Both the position numbers and the translations under genes were made by a program. The notes under the pieces were generated by a model that worked only from the letters and a program-made list of their open reading frames with translations, did not search any database and was not told the origin of the DNA. Positions 26,336-35,435 of a DNA stretch of 64,000 nucleotides are shown in pieces. Source of the DNA: Dehalococcoidia bacterium (lineage in GTDB: Bacteria; Chloroflexota; Dehalococcoidia; GIF9; UBA5629); NCBI GenBank assembly GCA_003142375.1, contig PLME01000004.1:131060-195059 (forward strand). Reading direction: 5' to 3'. The first letter of the stretch is position 1; every line of letters starts with the position of its first letter.

Positions 26336-27529
26336 ATGCCCGGAGCTTTATCAGATATACGCGTTGCGGACTTCAGCCGGATGTACGCCGGCCCGTTTTG
26401 TTCGATGATTTTGCGTGAGTTGGGGGCGGAGGTTATCAAGGTGGAGTTCCGGGAAAGCGGGGATGCTTGCCGGACAATTCCTCCCATCACCGATGGCGGT
26501 GAAGGCTACACCTTTTCTATGCTCAACCGCGGCAAAAAGAGTATCACGCTGGAGCTGAAAACCGAAGAGGGCCAAAAGATAGCGCGTGAACTGATTTCAA
26601 AGTGTGATGTGATGCTGGAAAACTTCAAACCCGGCGTGATGGACAGGCTGGGGTTGGGCTGGGACGATGTTAAAAAAATTAATCCGGGGCTTATTTATGC
26701 TTCACTTTCAGGGTTCGGGCAGACCGGTCCTTATGCCCACAAACCGGCCTTCGACATGGTGGCGCAGGCTATGGGTGGATTGATGAGCGTAACGGGTTTT
26801 CCTGAAAATCCGCCAACCAAGTGCGGGCCTCCTATTGCGGACCTTGGCGGTGGCGCATATACTGCCATTGGAATACTGGCAGCGCTTCAGCACAGACATA
26901 GCACCGGCGTCGGCCAGCATATAGATATATCATTGCAGGACTCTATTTGGGCCATGACGGCGGTTGAATCGCTGGCTGCATATGCCCTTACGGGCACTCC
27001 ACCGGGCAGAATTGGCAATATGCATCCGGGCATCGTGCCCTGGAATGTCTACCAGGCCAGGGACGGTTATGTGGTCCTATGCATTCTGACCATAGGGCAC
27101 TGGCAAAAATTCGGCCGGATCATCGGTAGGCCAGAATTGGTGGAAGACCCGGATCAATGTGCCATGGTGTTACGTGTGGGCAGGCGGGCGGAGTTGGATG
27201 GCATTGTGGCCGCCTGGGTGAAAGACAGGACCATAGCCGAAATAGTACAGATGATGGATGAAGCAGAATTGCCCTGCTCTCCCGTTCTGGATACAGCCCA
27301 GGTGGTGAATGACCCGCATATGAAGAGCCGGGAGATGACGGTGGAGGTCGAACAGATGATTTCCGGCCCGCTCAAGATGCCGGGGACGGTCTTTAAAATG
27401 TCCGAGACCCCGGGCGACCCCTATAACCCCGCTCCTTTTTTGGGCGAACATAACGGCGAGGTCTATACGGAGCTGCTGGGGTATAGCGAGGAAAAGCTGG
27501 GCGAGTTGATGAACAAGGAAATCGTCTAG
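26336..27529 (+). CDS. CaiB/BaiF-type (class III) CoA transferase
   Basis: The protein has LSDIRVADFSRMYAGPFC, LRELGAEVIKVE, the catalytic-Asp segment GPPIADLGGGAYTA, NRGKKSITLELK and, at the end, GEHNGEVYTELLGYS. These are conserved in the formyl-CoA / carnitine / benzylsuccinate transferase family. It moves CoA between acids. The true substrate cannot be told. At 397 residues it is full length. It converges with hypF, and both genes use the same CTAG for their stop codons, so their ends overlap by 2 bases. A palindrome upstream suggests regulation by a repressor outside the window. Confidence 0.9.
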   Translation: MPGALSDIRVADFSRMYAGPFCSMILRELGAEVIKVEFRESGDACRTIPPITDGGEGYTFSMLNRGKKSITLELKTEEGQKIARELISKCDVMLENFKPGVMDRLGLGWDDVKKINPGLIYASLSGFGQTGPYAHKPAFDMVAQAMGGLMSVTGFPENPPTKCGPPIADLGGGAYTAIGILAALQHRHSTGVGQHIDISLQDSIWAMTAVESLAAYALTGTPPGRIGNMHPGIVPWNVYQARDGYVVLCILTIGHWQKFGRIIGRPELVEDPDQCAMVLRVGRRAELDGIVAAWVKDRTIAEIVQMMDEAELPCSPVLDTAQVVNDPHMKSREMTVEVEQMISGPLKMPGTVFKMSETPGDPYNPAPFLGEHNGEVYTELLGYSEEKLGELMNKEIV

Positions 27530-29820
27530 ATTGCCCCGGCTATTACTGCCTGTCCCAGGGAGACCCCGCCGTCGTTGCAGGGCACCTGTTTGTGGACGAG
27601 CACGTTGAAACCCGCCGCTTTAAGATCCTCTAACGTTTTAACCAGCAGCAGGCGGTTTTGATAACAGCCACCGCTCAGCGCAACTGTGTTCAGCCCCGAT
27701 TGTTCTTTTATTTTGAGGCAGACGTCGCGGGTCATAGCTGCCACCGTATTGTGGAATCGCATGGCTACCACCTGCGGGGGGCAACCTTTAAGCAGGTCAT
27801 CCAGTATGGCTGCCACCAGGTTGTGGAGCAGGATGATGGTATAGGTTTCGTCGCCGGTGGTTGAGAAGGGGTAAGAACCTTTTTCGTGTTCCGCTTCGTA
27901 AGCCTTCATCTCCATCTCTATGGCCGCCTGAGCTTCATAATCTATGGCTGACCGTATGCCTGCCATGGCTGAGACGGCGTCGAACAGCCTGCCCATGCTG
28001 GATGTAAGAGGCGAATTCAGGCCCGACTCAATCTGTTTACGCACCAGTTCCAGCTCGACCGGGTCGAAGCTTTTGAGAAATCCCAGCCTGCCGTCCAGTG
28101 CGCCGTATCCGAGCAGCGCCATGATGTAGCCCGCAGCTATACGCATAGGCCTCTTGATGGCCAGTGATCCGCCCGGAAGCGGTAGATATTCGAGCTGGCC
28201 GGCGCGCCTGAAGCCTTTGGCATCGGCGATGAGGAATTCCCCGCCCCAAAGATGGCCGTCACTGCCGTAGCCCGTGCCGTCGAAGGCGACGCCGATGACA
28301 GGCCCCTCCGCGGCATTATCAGTCAGGCAGGAGGCTATATGCGCATGATGGTGTTGTACGGGGACTGCCTTTAGCCCGTCCCTTTCGACCTGCTCCAGGG
28401 CGTACTTGGTCGGCAGATATTCGGGGTGCATATCATAGGCTATGATCTCCGGTTGAATACGGAAAAGCCTTTTATACAGCTCGATCGTCCTCTCGTAGTG
28501 CTCCATGGTCTCCATATTTTCCATATCGCCGATATGCTGGCTGACGAATGCGTGGTTGTCCCTGGTGAGGCAAAAGGTGTTCTTCTCCTCCGCGCCGCAG
28601 GCCAGGATTTGGGGGGACTGACAGGTAAGGTGAATTGGGTAGGGGGCATAGCCCCTGGCCCGGCGTAATATCTGCGGCGTTTTGTTCACAACCATGGTCA
28701 CGCTGTCGTCGTAGGTCGAATATATCTCGCGGTTATGCGTCAGGAAATAGTCTGCAATATCCCCCAGCCTGTGCAGTGCCTCGTCGTTCTGGCCGGCGAT
28801 GGGCTCTTCGCTGAGGTTGCCGCTGGTCATAACCAGGGGCAGGCCGGCTTCCCGCATGATGAGGTGATGCAGCGGCGTATAAGGCAGCATCACTCCCAGG
28901 TATTTGAGGCCGGGTGCGACCTCCTTACAAATTGAGGATTCGGATTTCCATTTTAATAATATGATAGGACTCTGGGGAGATTTGAGCAGCTTTTCCTCCG
29001 CCTCCGTAACTTCGCAGTGCCTGCGCACTTCATCCATATCCTTGAGCATGACGGCGAAAGGCTTGGAAGGCCGCCTTTTGCGCTGTCGCAGCGCTGTCAC
29101 AGAACCGGCGTTTTCGGCGTTACAAGCCAGCAGGAAGCCTCCCAGGCCTTTGATGGCTATGATGCCGCCTTCCTTCAGCAGGGACCCCGTTTTTTGGATG
29201 ATGTCATCGTAACCGACCCGCTTGCCTTTATTATCGACAAGCTCAAGCCGGGGGCCGCATACCGGGCAGGCGTTGGGCTGGGCGTGGAAGCGCCGGTCCA
29301 GCGGGTCTTTATACTCACGGTGGCAGTCCGGGCACATCTTGAAGACTGACATGGTGGTGAGGGGCCGGTCGTAGGGGATGTCCTTGATGATGGTGAAACG
29401 CGGCCCGCAGTTAGTACAGTTGGTAAAGGGATAGTGCCAGCGGCGATTGCCCGCCGTAAAGATATCCTCCAGGCATGGCTCGCAGGTGGCGATGTCCGGT
29501 GAAACGAGCTGGTACTTGCCGGGTTGTGCTACGCTGTGGCGTATCTCGAAACCCTTATATCCAGCGGGCGCATCGAAGCTGACGGACACGCTCTCTATGC
29601 GCGCCAGCGGCGGGGCCTTATGCTCCAGGTCGGACATGAAAAGATCGAGGGTTTTCCTATCTCCCTCGACCTCGATCTTAACATCTTCCGAAGTGTTGCA
29701 AACCCAGCCGTTAAGCCTGTGTTTTTTCGCCAGCCCGTATATGAAGGGCCTGAAGCCCACTCCCTGCACCACACCCCTTGCGCTGATACGGGCGAGCTCT
29801 TTCTTTTCGCTTTTAGCCAT
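27526..29820 (-). CDS. hypF: carbamoyltransferase HypF
   Basis: HypF makes thiocarboxamide on HypE from carbamoyl phosphate, the source of the cyanide ligands. In order the protein has an acylphosphatase domain (VVQGVGFRPFIYGLA), paired zinc fingers (CEPCLEDIF, CTNCGPRF, CPDCHREY, CPVCGPRL), a YrdC-like domain (IIAIKGLGGFLLACNAE) and a Kae1-like domain (VQHHHAHIASCLTD). It has about 764 residues. I prefer ATG 29820 (MAKSEKKEL) over the upstream ATG at 29874, because the segment between does not look like family sequence. It lies just after the hydrogenase operon terminator. Confidence 0.95.
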   Translation of the reverse strand: MAKSEKKELARISARGVVQGVGFRPFIYGLAKKHRLNGWVCNTSEDVKIEVEGDRKTLDLFMSDLEHKAPPLARIESVSVSFDAPAGYKGFEIRHSVAQPGKYQLVSPDIATCEPCLEDIFTAGNRRWHYPFTNCTNCGPRFTIIKDIPYDRPLTTMSVFKMCPDCHREYKDPLDRRFHAQPNACPVCGPRLELVDNKGKRVGYDDIIQKTGSLLKEGGIIAIKGLGGFLLACNAENAGSVTALRQRKRRPSKPFAVMLKDMDEVRRHCEVTEAEEKLLKSPQSPIILLKWKSESSICKEVAPGLKYLGVMLPYTPLHHLIMREAGLPLVMTSGNLSEEPIAGQNDEALHRLGDIADYFLTHNREIYSTYDDSVTMVVNKTPQILRRARGYAPYPIHLTCQSPQILACGAEEKNTFCLTRDNHAFVSQHIGDMENMETMEHYERTIELYKRLFRIQPEIIAYDMHPEYLPTKYALEQVERDGLKAVPVQHHHAHIASCLTDNAAEGPVIGVAFDGTGYGSDGHLWGGEFLIADAKGFRRAGQLEYLPLPGGSLAIKRPMRIAAGYIMALLGYGALDGRLGFLKSFDPVELELVRKQIESGLNSPLTSSMGRLFDAVSAMAGIRSAIDYEAQAAIEMEMKAYEAEHEKGSYPFSTTGDETYTIILLHNLVAAILDDLLKGCPPQVVAMRFHNTVAAMTRDVCLKIKEQSGLNTVALSGGCYQNRLLLVKTLEDLKAAGFNVLVHKQVPCNDGGVSLGQAVIAGAI

Positions 29821-29894
29821 GGATTCAACCGAATTGTACTTCAAGCTATAGGTGCGGGCAAGGTAATGTCGCATCGCTTTGCCTCCCTCACATA

Positions 29895-29927
29895 TAAAAA
29901 AAGGCGGGGCCTTGGCCCCGCCTTTTA
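29895..29927 (-). terminator. rho-independent terminator of the hydrogenase operon
   Basis: On the minus strand, a 10-bp stem (AAGGCGGGGC / GCCCCGCCTT, 4-base loop) ends in a run of seven T's. It lies between the hydA stop and hypF and should separate structural from maturation genes. Confidence 0.9.
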
Positions 29928-29943
29928 AAAATCCATGTAATCG

Positions 29944-31239
29944 TTACTTGAATTTCACTTCCAGCATGTGGGTGGAGCAGGAGACGCAGGGGTCGTAGGC
30001 CCTGACCAGCATCTCCATGGTCAGCTTGATCTTTTCCTGTGGCTGGTCGATTATCTCGGGCAGCAGTTTGTCAAAGTCATGCTGGATGCTGTTGTGGTTC
30101 TCATTGGTTGGTATGATGATATTGGCGGCAATGCATTTGCCGGCATCATCGAAAGTGTAGTCGTGGAAGAGGATGCCCCTGGGAGCCTCCACCGCGCCCA
30201 CGCCCCTGCCGGCTTTGACCTTGACTTCAGGTTTTTCCGGCTTGATGCCTTTAGTGAGCAGCTTGTCCAGAATCATGATGCTGTTTTCAACTACGTGCAT
30301 GGATTCCACGAGCTGGGCTGCGCTGATGAGGAAGGGATTGTAGCAGGGCGCCTTGAGGCCGAATGCCTGGGCGACCTTCTTGGCTTTGGGGTGAAGTTTA
30401 TCGTGGTTGACGTTGAAGCGAGCCAGCGCGCCGACCTGGAAAGACTCCCTGAGGTGCTTGGTCCATTTGGCGGTCGATTGCGGTACGCAGAACTCGTTGG
30501 TTACCTTTTGATAGTCGTTGATCGGCATGGGCTTGCAGTCGGTTGAGCCGATGGCGCCGCCGATGAATGCGTACTCATCAGGCTTGGTCAGCGCGATATA
30601 CTCGGTCTCGCGCACGAAATCGGGGAACTTGAGTGTCTTAAAGAGATCGACGCTGATCTCGAGGTCCTTCATGATCTCGCCTTCCAGTTTGTCTTTTATC
30701 CATTTAAGCTGCTCTACGGTGGGGAACTTGACGAAGCCGCCGGCCACCTGCGAGATGGGATGTGTCTTGCGGCCGCAAAAGATATCCGCCCAATCGTTGC
30801 CGAACTTTTTCATGCGCAGCGCCCGCAGCACAACATCGGTATGAGTGGTTGCCAGCGGTATGACGCTGCCTACGCCAAGGAAGTCGGGTGCAATGAGGAA
30901 ATAGGTGTGCAGTATATGGCTGGTGAAGGTTTCAGCATCGAAAAGGGTATCGCGCATCAGTATGGACTGCTCGCTGAGCTTGACGCCGAAGGCTGCCTCG
31001 GTGGCTGCGATAGAGGCGTTGGCATGCGCCACGGCGCAGATACCGCAGATGCGCGGGGCAATGAAGTTGACGTCGGAATAACTCAGTCCGCGCAGCATTG
31101 ATTCGAAAAAGCGCGGGGATTCGGGGATTTCCCACTTGCACTCTTCGATCTTGCCGTCTTTAGCATTGACTATGATATTGCCGTGCCCTTCAATGCGGGC
31201 CACGTGATGTACAGTGAAATTTACTTCTTTGGTTGTCAT
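29944..31239 (-). CDS. hydA: group 3b [NiFe] hydrogenase large (alpha) subunit
   Basis: The protein carries the NiFe site: L1 motif RICGICAVAHA (about residues 63-73) and L2 motif DPCVSCSTH near the end. It is paired with HydB, HydG and HydD in the order of the bifunctional NADP-linked sulfhydrogenase of Pyrococcus and many Chloroflexota. The subunit oxidises H2 or makes H2. Only seven residues (MLEVKFK) follow the L2 histidine, a short tail of the kind trimmed in group 3b enzymes. The ATG overlaps the hydD stop (TAATG). Confidence 0.95.
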   Translation of the reverse strand: MTTKEVNFTVHHVARIEGHGNIIVNAKDGKIEECKWEIPESPRFFESMLRGLSYSDVNFIAPRICGICAVAHANASIAATEAAFGVKLSEQSILMRDTLFDAETFTSHILHTYFLIAPDFLGVGSVIPLATTHTDVVLRALRMKKFGNDWADIFCGRKTHPISQVAGGFVKFPTVEQLKWIKDKLEGEIMKDLEISVDLFKTLKFPDFVRETEYIALTKPDEYAFIGGAIGSTDCKPMPINDYQKVTNEFCVPQSTAKWTKHLRESFQVGALARFNVNHDKLHPKAKKVAQAFGLKAPCYNPFLISAAQLVESMHVVENSIMILDKLLTKGIKPEKPEVKVKAGRGVGAVEAPRGILFHDYTFDDAGKCIAANIIIPTNENHNSIQHDFDKLLPEIIDQPQEKIKLTMEMLVRAYDPCVSCSTHMLEVKFK

Positions 31240-31976
31240 TATTTTGAAACCTCCAGTGCTCCGTTGAAGATCTTGAGCTGCATCAGCATATCATCTACGG
31301 TCAGGCCGTATCTGGCTAGCAGCTCCTTTTCAGAGTTGACATTGGGCTCATCCACCGGTGCGCGGCAGCCCCAGCATTTGCGGCCTCCCGTGACGCAGAC
31401 GGCGTTGCAGCCGCCGCGTGTTACCGGGCCCAGGCAGAACTCTCCCCGTTCAAAGGCGCAAATATTTTCGGCCAGCTTGCACTCTACGCAAACCGGATCG
31501 TGGTAAAGCTCGAATTTCTTGCCGGTAAGCAGGCACTTCACCAGCCTGATAACCTCGTTGCGGTTGGGTGGGCAGCCGTGTATGAAAGCGTCTACCTTGA
31601 CATAGGCGCTGGTGGGCCTGGTGGGTATGGTCGTGTATAATTTGGCGGAATCGCCGTAAACGACCTTGAGGTTCTCCTCCATGGAGAAGCGGTTCTTGAG
31701 TGCGTTGACCCCGCCGGTGCAGGAACAGGCGCCCAGGGCGACCAGTATCTTGGCCCTTTCCCTTATTTTCTGTATCCTCTCCACATCCCTGTCCGTCGTC
31801 TGGCTGCCCTCGATGAAGGCGATATCATATTCGTCGGAATGGTCGGAGCTGGCCTCGCGGAACTCCACGATATCCACAGCACCGATCAGGTCTACGATCT
31901 CCAGGTTGAAGTTGAGCACTTCAAGCTGGCAGCCTTCGCAGCCCGTAAAATCGAAGAAAGCGACTCTCGGTTTCAT
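31239..31976 (-). CDS. hydD: group 3b hydrogenase small (delta) subunit
   Basis: The protein relays electrons from the NiFe site through three iron-sulfur clusters. Proximal cluster cysteines are in GCEGCQLEVL, GACSCTGGVN and HGCPPNR. More distal sets are CVECKLAENICAF and CLGPVTRGGCNAVCVTGGRKCWGC. At 245 residues it has the short form without a signal peptide, so the complex is cytoplasmic. It abuts hydG upstream (1 base) and hydA downstream (1-base overlap). Confidence 0.95.
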   Translation of the reverse strand: MKPRVAFFDFTGCEGCQLEVLNFNLEIVDLIGAVDIVEFREASSDHSDEYDIAFIEGSQTTDRDVERIQKIRERAKILVALGACSCTGGVNALKNRFSMEENLKVVYGDSAKLYTTIPTRPTSAYVKVDAFIHGCPPNRNEVIRLVKCLLTGKKFELYHDPVCVECKLAENICAFERGEFCLGPVTRGGCNAVCVTGGRKCWGCRAPVDEPNVNSEKELLARYGLTVDDMLMQLKIFNGALEVSK

Positions 31977-32819
31977 TTATACTGCCTCCTTTAATGACTT
32001 GACCTGTGCGTAAGTGAAGACGGGCCCCTCCTGGCAGCAGTACAGCCCGTTGATCTGGCAATGACCGCACTTGCCCACGCCGCATTTCATCCTGCGCTCC
32101 AGCGACATGATGATATGGTCGTCCGCCAGCCCTTTCTTGAGGCACTCGGCGATGACGAAGCGGTACATGATGGGCGGGCCCACCACGATGGCGTAAGTTT
32201 TAGCCGGGTCGAATGAGACCTTGGGGAAAAGCGTGGTGATGACGCCCACATTGCCGGACCAGGAGTCGTCGGCGCACCTGTCGACCGTCTCCAGGAAGCA
32301 CATATCCTTGCAGCTATTCCATTCGGCAAGCTGGCCGATGAAAAGCCTCTCCTGCGGCGAGCGGCAGCCGAAAAGCGTATTGACCTCGCCGAAGTCCTTG
32401 CGGTTATCCAGTACGTAGTTGATCAGCGAGCGCAAGGGGAAGAGGCCGATGCCGCCGGCTACGAAGAGGATATCCTTGCCCTTGAGCGTCTGGATGGGGA
32501 AGCCGTTGCCGAAAGGTCCCCTGATGCCGACTTTGGCTCCCTTATCCAGGGTGTGCAGTTTGTTGGTCACACTGCCGGTGGCCCTCACGGCCAGCTCGAA
32601 AGAGCCCTTGTGAGTGGGGGATGAGGTTACGGAGATGGGCGCTTCGCCGACTCCGAAGATGGATATTTCAACGAACTGGCCGGGCATCTGCCCAAGCTCC
32701 TTGCCGTCGTCGAATTTGAACTCAAATACCTTCTCCCTGTCGCTTAGCGCTTCCACACGGATGAGCTCGGCTATGCGGGGCAGGTGAAGGGACTGTTTGG
32801 CCGAAAGCTGCATTACCAT
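31977..32819 (-). CDS. hydG: group 3b hydrogenase FAD/NAD(P)-binding (gamma) subunit
   Basis: This subunit carries electrons between NAD(P)H and the clusters. It has the ferredoxin-reductase fold: an FAD region with GIRGPFGNGFP, the NAD(P)-binding VAGGIGLFPLRSLI, and a C-terminal [2Fe-2S] motif of four cysteines (RRMKCGVGKCGHCQINGLYCC). It is also related to dihydroorotate dehydrogenase electron-transfer subunits and anaerobic sulfite reductase B. The context with HydA, B and D fixes the assignment. The start ATG directly follows the hydB stop. Confidence 0.95.
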   Translation of the reverse strand: MVMQLSAKQSLHLPRIAELIRVEALSDREKVFEFKFDDGKELGQMPGQFVEISIFGVGEAPISVTSSPTHKGSFELAVRATGSVTNKLHTLDKGAKVGIRGPFGNGFPIQTLKGKDILFVAGGIGLFPLRSLINYVLDNRKDFGEVNTLFGCRSPQERLFIGQLAEWNSCKDMCFLETVDRCADDSWSGNVGVITTLFPKVSFDPAKTYAIVVGPPIMYRFVIAECLKKGLADDHIIMSLERRMKCGVGKCGHCQINGLYCCQEGPVFTYAQVKSLKEAV

Positions 32820-33854
32820 TTACTTTCCCTCCTTGATCAGATTGAAGGTCTCGGCCGGGCTGGCGATCTGTGCCAGGCAGGCGATGGCGCATCTGCCGCA
32901 GCCCACGCACCCAAGGTACTTGTACCTTTCAAGCAGGTACTTGCCCTTGCGGTACATGCGGTGGCGGAACCTCTGCTCCTTATGCTCGCGGAAATTCTCA
33001 CCGCTGGCCACTTTGGCAAACTCGGTGAGCATGCAGCCGTCCCAGCGGCGGTAGCGTTCGCCCCCTTTAAGGTTGAGTGCCGGATCGTCCTGTACGTCGA
33101 AGCATACGCAGGTGGGGCAGACCATCACGCAGGAGCCGCAGCTGAAGCAGGTGGCCGCCTTATCGTTGAAGACCTTGCTCTCCCAGTTGGCGTCAAGCAG
33201 GGCAGGAATCTCGTCCGCCTTCATCTTGAGGGTAACCTGGTATTTTTTGAGGGTGTCCTTACGCACCTTGTCGCGTTTCTCCTGGTCGGCCGGGGTGGCG
33301 TCCCTGGTTTTGGCTTTCTTGATCAGGCTGTCGCCTTTGGTAGTGCCGACCGTAACGAAATAATCACCGCCGATATCGGTCAGCATCAGGTCGAAGCCTT
33401 CATCGGTGACGGCCGTGCCCATGCTGGCGGCGAAAGACTTGGGGTTGGGGGTCAGGCAGTCGACGCCGATGATGGTCGAGTTTCTCCTCTTCATCAAAAG
33501 GTTGGCGTCGGGGTTGGCGCCGCCGTAGACGGCGTCGAAGAGCAGGATGCCCCGGATATCGAAGGGGTGAACGCCGACCAGGCACATGGCCTTGTCGTCG
33601 ACCACAGGCTCGACTTTGGGGGTAGCGCCGAACTCGTACTTCAACACCGTTTCTATCTGCGGGAAGAAGTACTTCTTGGGCGGAAGCAGGGCTATGTCAT
33701 AATCAAGGCGCAGCTCGGCAGCATTTTTCAGCGTGCCGAAATTGAATTTATCATCCTTGGCCTTGATACCGATCACTTCCCCGGCGGCCTTCGTTTTGAT
33801 CAGATCATCCACGAAGCCGGCCAGGTCTTTTTTGGAAATCACCCGGTTCTGCAT
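32820..33854 (-). CDS. hydB: group 3b hydrogenase ferredoxin-like (beta) subunit
   Basis: The protein transfers electrons via two [4Fe-4S] clusters in its C-terminal third: CFSCGSCVMVCPTCVC and CVGCGRCAIACL. The N-terminal part is the HydB/AsrA-like domain. I choose ATG 33854 (MQNRVISKKD), since AAGGAG lies 6 bases before it. The frame extends 10 codons further up without a ribosome site. The protein has 344 residues. It is the first gene of the HydBGDA block and follows mvhA after about 120 bases. Confidence 0.95.
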   Translation of the reverse strand: MQNRVISKKDLAGFVDDLIKTKAAGEVIGIKAKDDKFNFGTLKNAAELRLDYDIALLPPKKYFFPQIETVLKYEFGATPKVEPVVDDKAMCLVGVHPFDIRGILLFDAVYGGANPDANLLMKRRNSTIIGVDCLTPNPKSFAASMGTAVTDEGFDLMLTDIGGDYFVTVGTTKGDSLIKKAKTRDATPADQEKRDKVRKDTLKKYQVTLKMKADEIPALLDANWESKVFNDKAATCFSCGSCVMVCPTCVCFDVQDDPALNLKGGERYRRWDGCMLTEFAKVASGENFREHKEQRFRHRMYRKGKYLLERYKYLGCVGCGRCAIACLAQIASPAETFNLIKEGK

Positions 33855-33898
33855 GAACAACTCCTTCTGGTTTATTTTTTCCACATAAGGCTATGCAG

Positions 33899-33912
33899 CA
33901 TATTTAAATATG
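33899..33912. promoter_or_regulatory. 14-bp AT palindrome between mvhA and hydB
   Basis: CATATTTAAATATG is a perfect palindrome in the gap between the two hydrogenase blocks. It might be an operator or part of an internal promoter. No clear -35 box was found. Confidence 0.3.
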
Positions 33913-33974
33913 TTCATAAATAGGTGCCGGACACGTACAGTAAACCTATTCAGTTAAAAGCTCTTTTAAAAAGA

Positions 33975-35435
33975 TTAGCGGGACAGTTTCTTAACTATAC
34001 AACCGCTGCTGTCGACGACCGTGATTTCCAGCGGCATCTTGCCAGGCAGGGTGTGCGTGGAACAGGACATGCAGGGATCATAGGGCCTCCATGCCATCTC
34101 GATCTGATCGAGCAGGGATTCGGGGATGTCCTTGCCGGGCTGGATGAGCGCCTGAGCCGCCTTCTTGACGGACATAAAAATCGCCGCCTGGTTATTGGTG
34201 GTGCCCACTATCAGGTTGCATTTCTTGATGCAGCCCTTCTCGTCCGCCACGTAGTGGTGGGTGAGCGTGCCGCGCGGGGCCTCCACGATGCCAACGCCCT
34301 CGGTGGGCTTGCTGGTGGGTATATTCCTTATATTGGGTCCGGTAATTTCTTTATCCTGGCTGAGCTCCAGCAGCCTCTCGGCGGCGTAGAGCAACTCTAT
34401 CAGGCGCGCCCAGTGGGTGGCCAGCGTGTGGTGCACTGGCTTGCCGCCCAGTGTGGTATACATCTTCTCGTATTCAACCTGCGCCAGCGGAGTGGCCATG
34501 CCGTCGGCCGCATTCAGACGTGAGAGCGGGGTGGCGCGGTAAACGCCGCTGTCCTTCCCGTCCACGAAGCCTTTCCAGCCGACCTTCTTGAGGAAGGGGA
34601 ACTTGGTGTAGCTCCAGGGCTCGACGTGCTCGGCAATGTTCTCCAGATATTCCGCCGGTGTGTACTTGGCGAACTCTTTGCCGGAGGGGTCGACCACCCT
34701 GACCTTGCCGTCGTAGAAGTTGACCTTATTCTTATCGTCCACCAGCCCCATATAGTAGGTCTGATGGGTAAAGGCGTCGCTCATGATCATGTCTACATAG
34801 CCCTTGTTCTTGAGCACGATGTCGGTGAAGACCTTGAGTGACAGTTGTGCAAAGGCTACATCCCTTTTTGCGATATCTTCGATTTTCGCCCTGTCTTCCT
34901 CCGAGATGCGTTTGCTTACGCCGCCGGGGAGGCCGAAGACCGGATGTATCTGCCTGCCGCCCACCGCCTGGATGATCCAGTGGTTTTCCTTGCGTGTGTT
35001 GAGCACCTGTCCCGCCAGGTCCAGGCCCACCTTGGCGATGACGCCCAGTATATTGCGCTGGGCCACCGGGGCATCGGGGCCCATGATGAAGTCGGGCCCG
35101 GCCAGGATATAAAAATGCGTGGTATGGTCGGTTACATAAAATGCGCTGTAAAGCAGCTCGCGTATCTTCTTGGCGGTGCTGGTGGGCTCGATGTGGAACA
35201 TATCGTCCAGCGCCTTGGTAGCCGCCATGTGGTGGGCTTCGGGGCAGACGCCGCAGATGCGCTGTGTGATCTGAGGCATGTCCTCGACCGGGCGGCCTTC
35301 GCAGAACTTCTCGAAGCCGCGCAGCTCGGGTATCTGCGTGTAGACGTTGGCAACGCTGCCGTCGTCATTGAGGAAGATGGTGATCTTGCCGTGGCCTTCC
35401 AGCCTGGTGATGGGATCGATGATTATCTTCTTCAT
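33975..35435 (-). CDS. mvhA: group 3c [NiFe] hydrogenase large subunit (MvhA/VhuA type)
   Basis: The protein is 486 residues long. The L1 motif is RICGVCPEAHH (about residue 62) and L2 is DPCMSCSTH, followed by a 25-residue tail that should be removed by a maturation peptidase. The neighbours mvhG and mvhD identify it as the methyl-viologen / heterodisulfide-reductase-linked type, which sends electrons from H2 to HdrABC-like complexes. No Hdr genes are in the window. It overlaps mvhG by 4 bases. Confidence 0.95.
   Translation of the reverse strand: MKKIIIDPITRLEGHGKITIFLNDDGSVANVYTQIPELRGFEKFCEGRPVEDMPQITQRICGVCPEAHHMAATKALDDMFHIEPTSTAKKIRELLYSAFYVTDHTTHFYILAGPDFIMGPDAPVAQRNILGVIAKVGLDLAGQVLNTRKENHWIIQAVGGRQIHPVFGLPGGVSKRISEEDRAKIEDIAKRDVAFAQLSLKVFTDIVLKNKGYVDMIMSDAFTHQTYYMGLVDDKNKVNFYDGKVRVVDPSGKEFAKYTPAEYLENIAEHVEPWSYTKFPFLKKVGWKGFVDGKDSGVYRATPLSRLNAADGMATPLAQVEYEKMYTTLGGKPVHHTLATHWARLIELLYAAERLLELSQDKEITGPNIRNIPTSKPTEGVGIVEAPRGTLTHHYVADEKGCIKKCNLIVGTTNNQAAIFMSVKKAAQALIQPGKDIPESLLDQIEMAWRPYDPCMSCSTHTLPGKMPLEITVVDSSGCIVKKLSR

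Noticed and set aside
32784-33923. 379-codon plus-strand open frame opposite hydB
   Set aside because: Shadow frame rich in V, G, A and L; hydB on the other strand has clear ferredoxin motifs.
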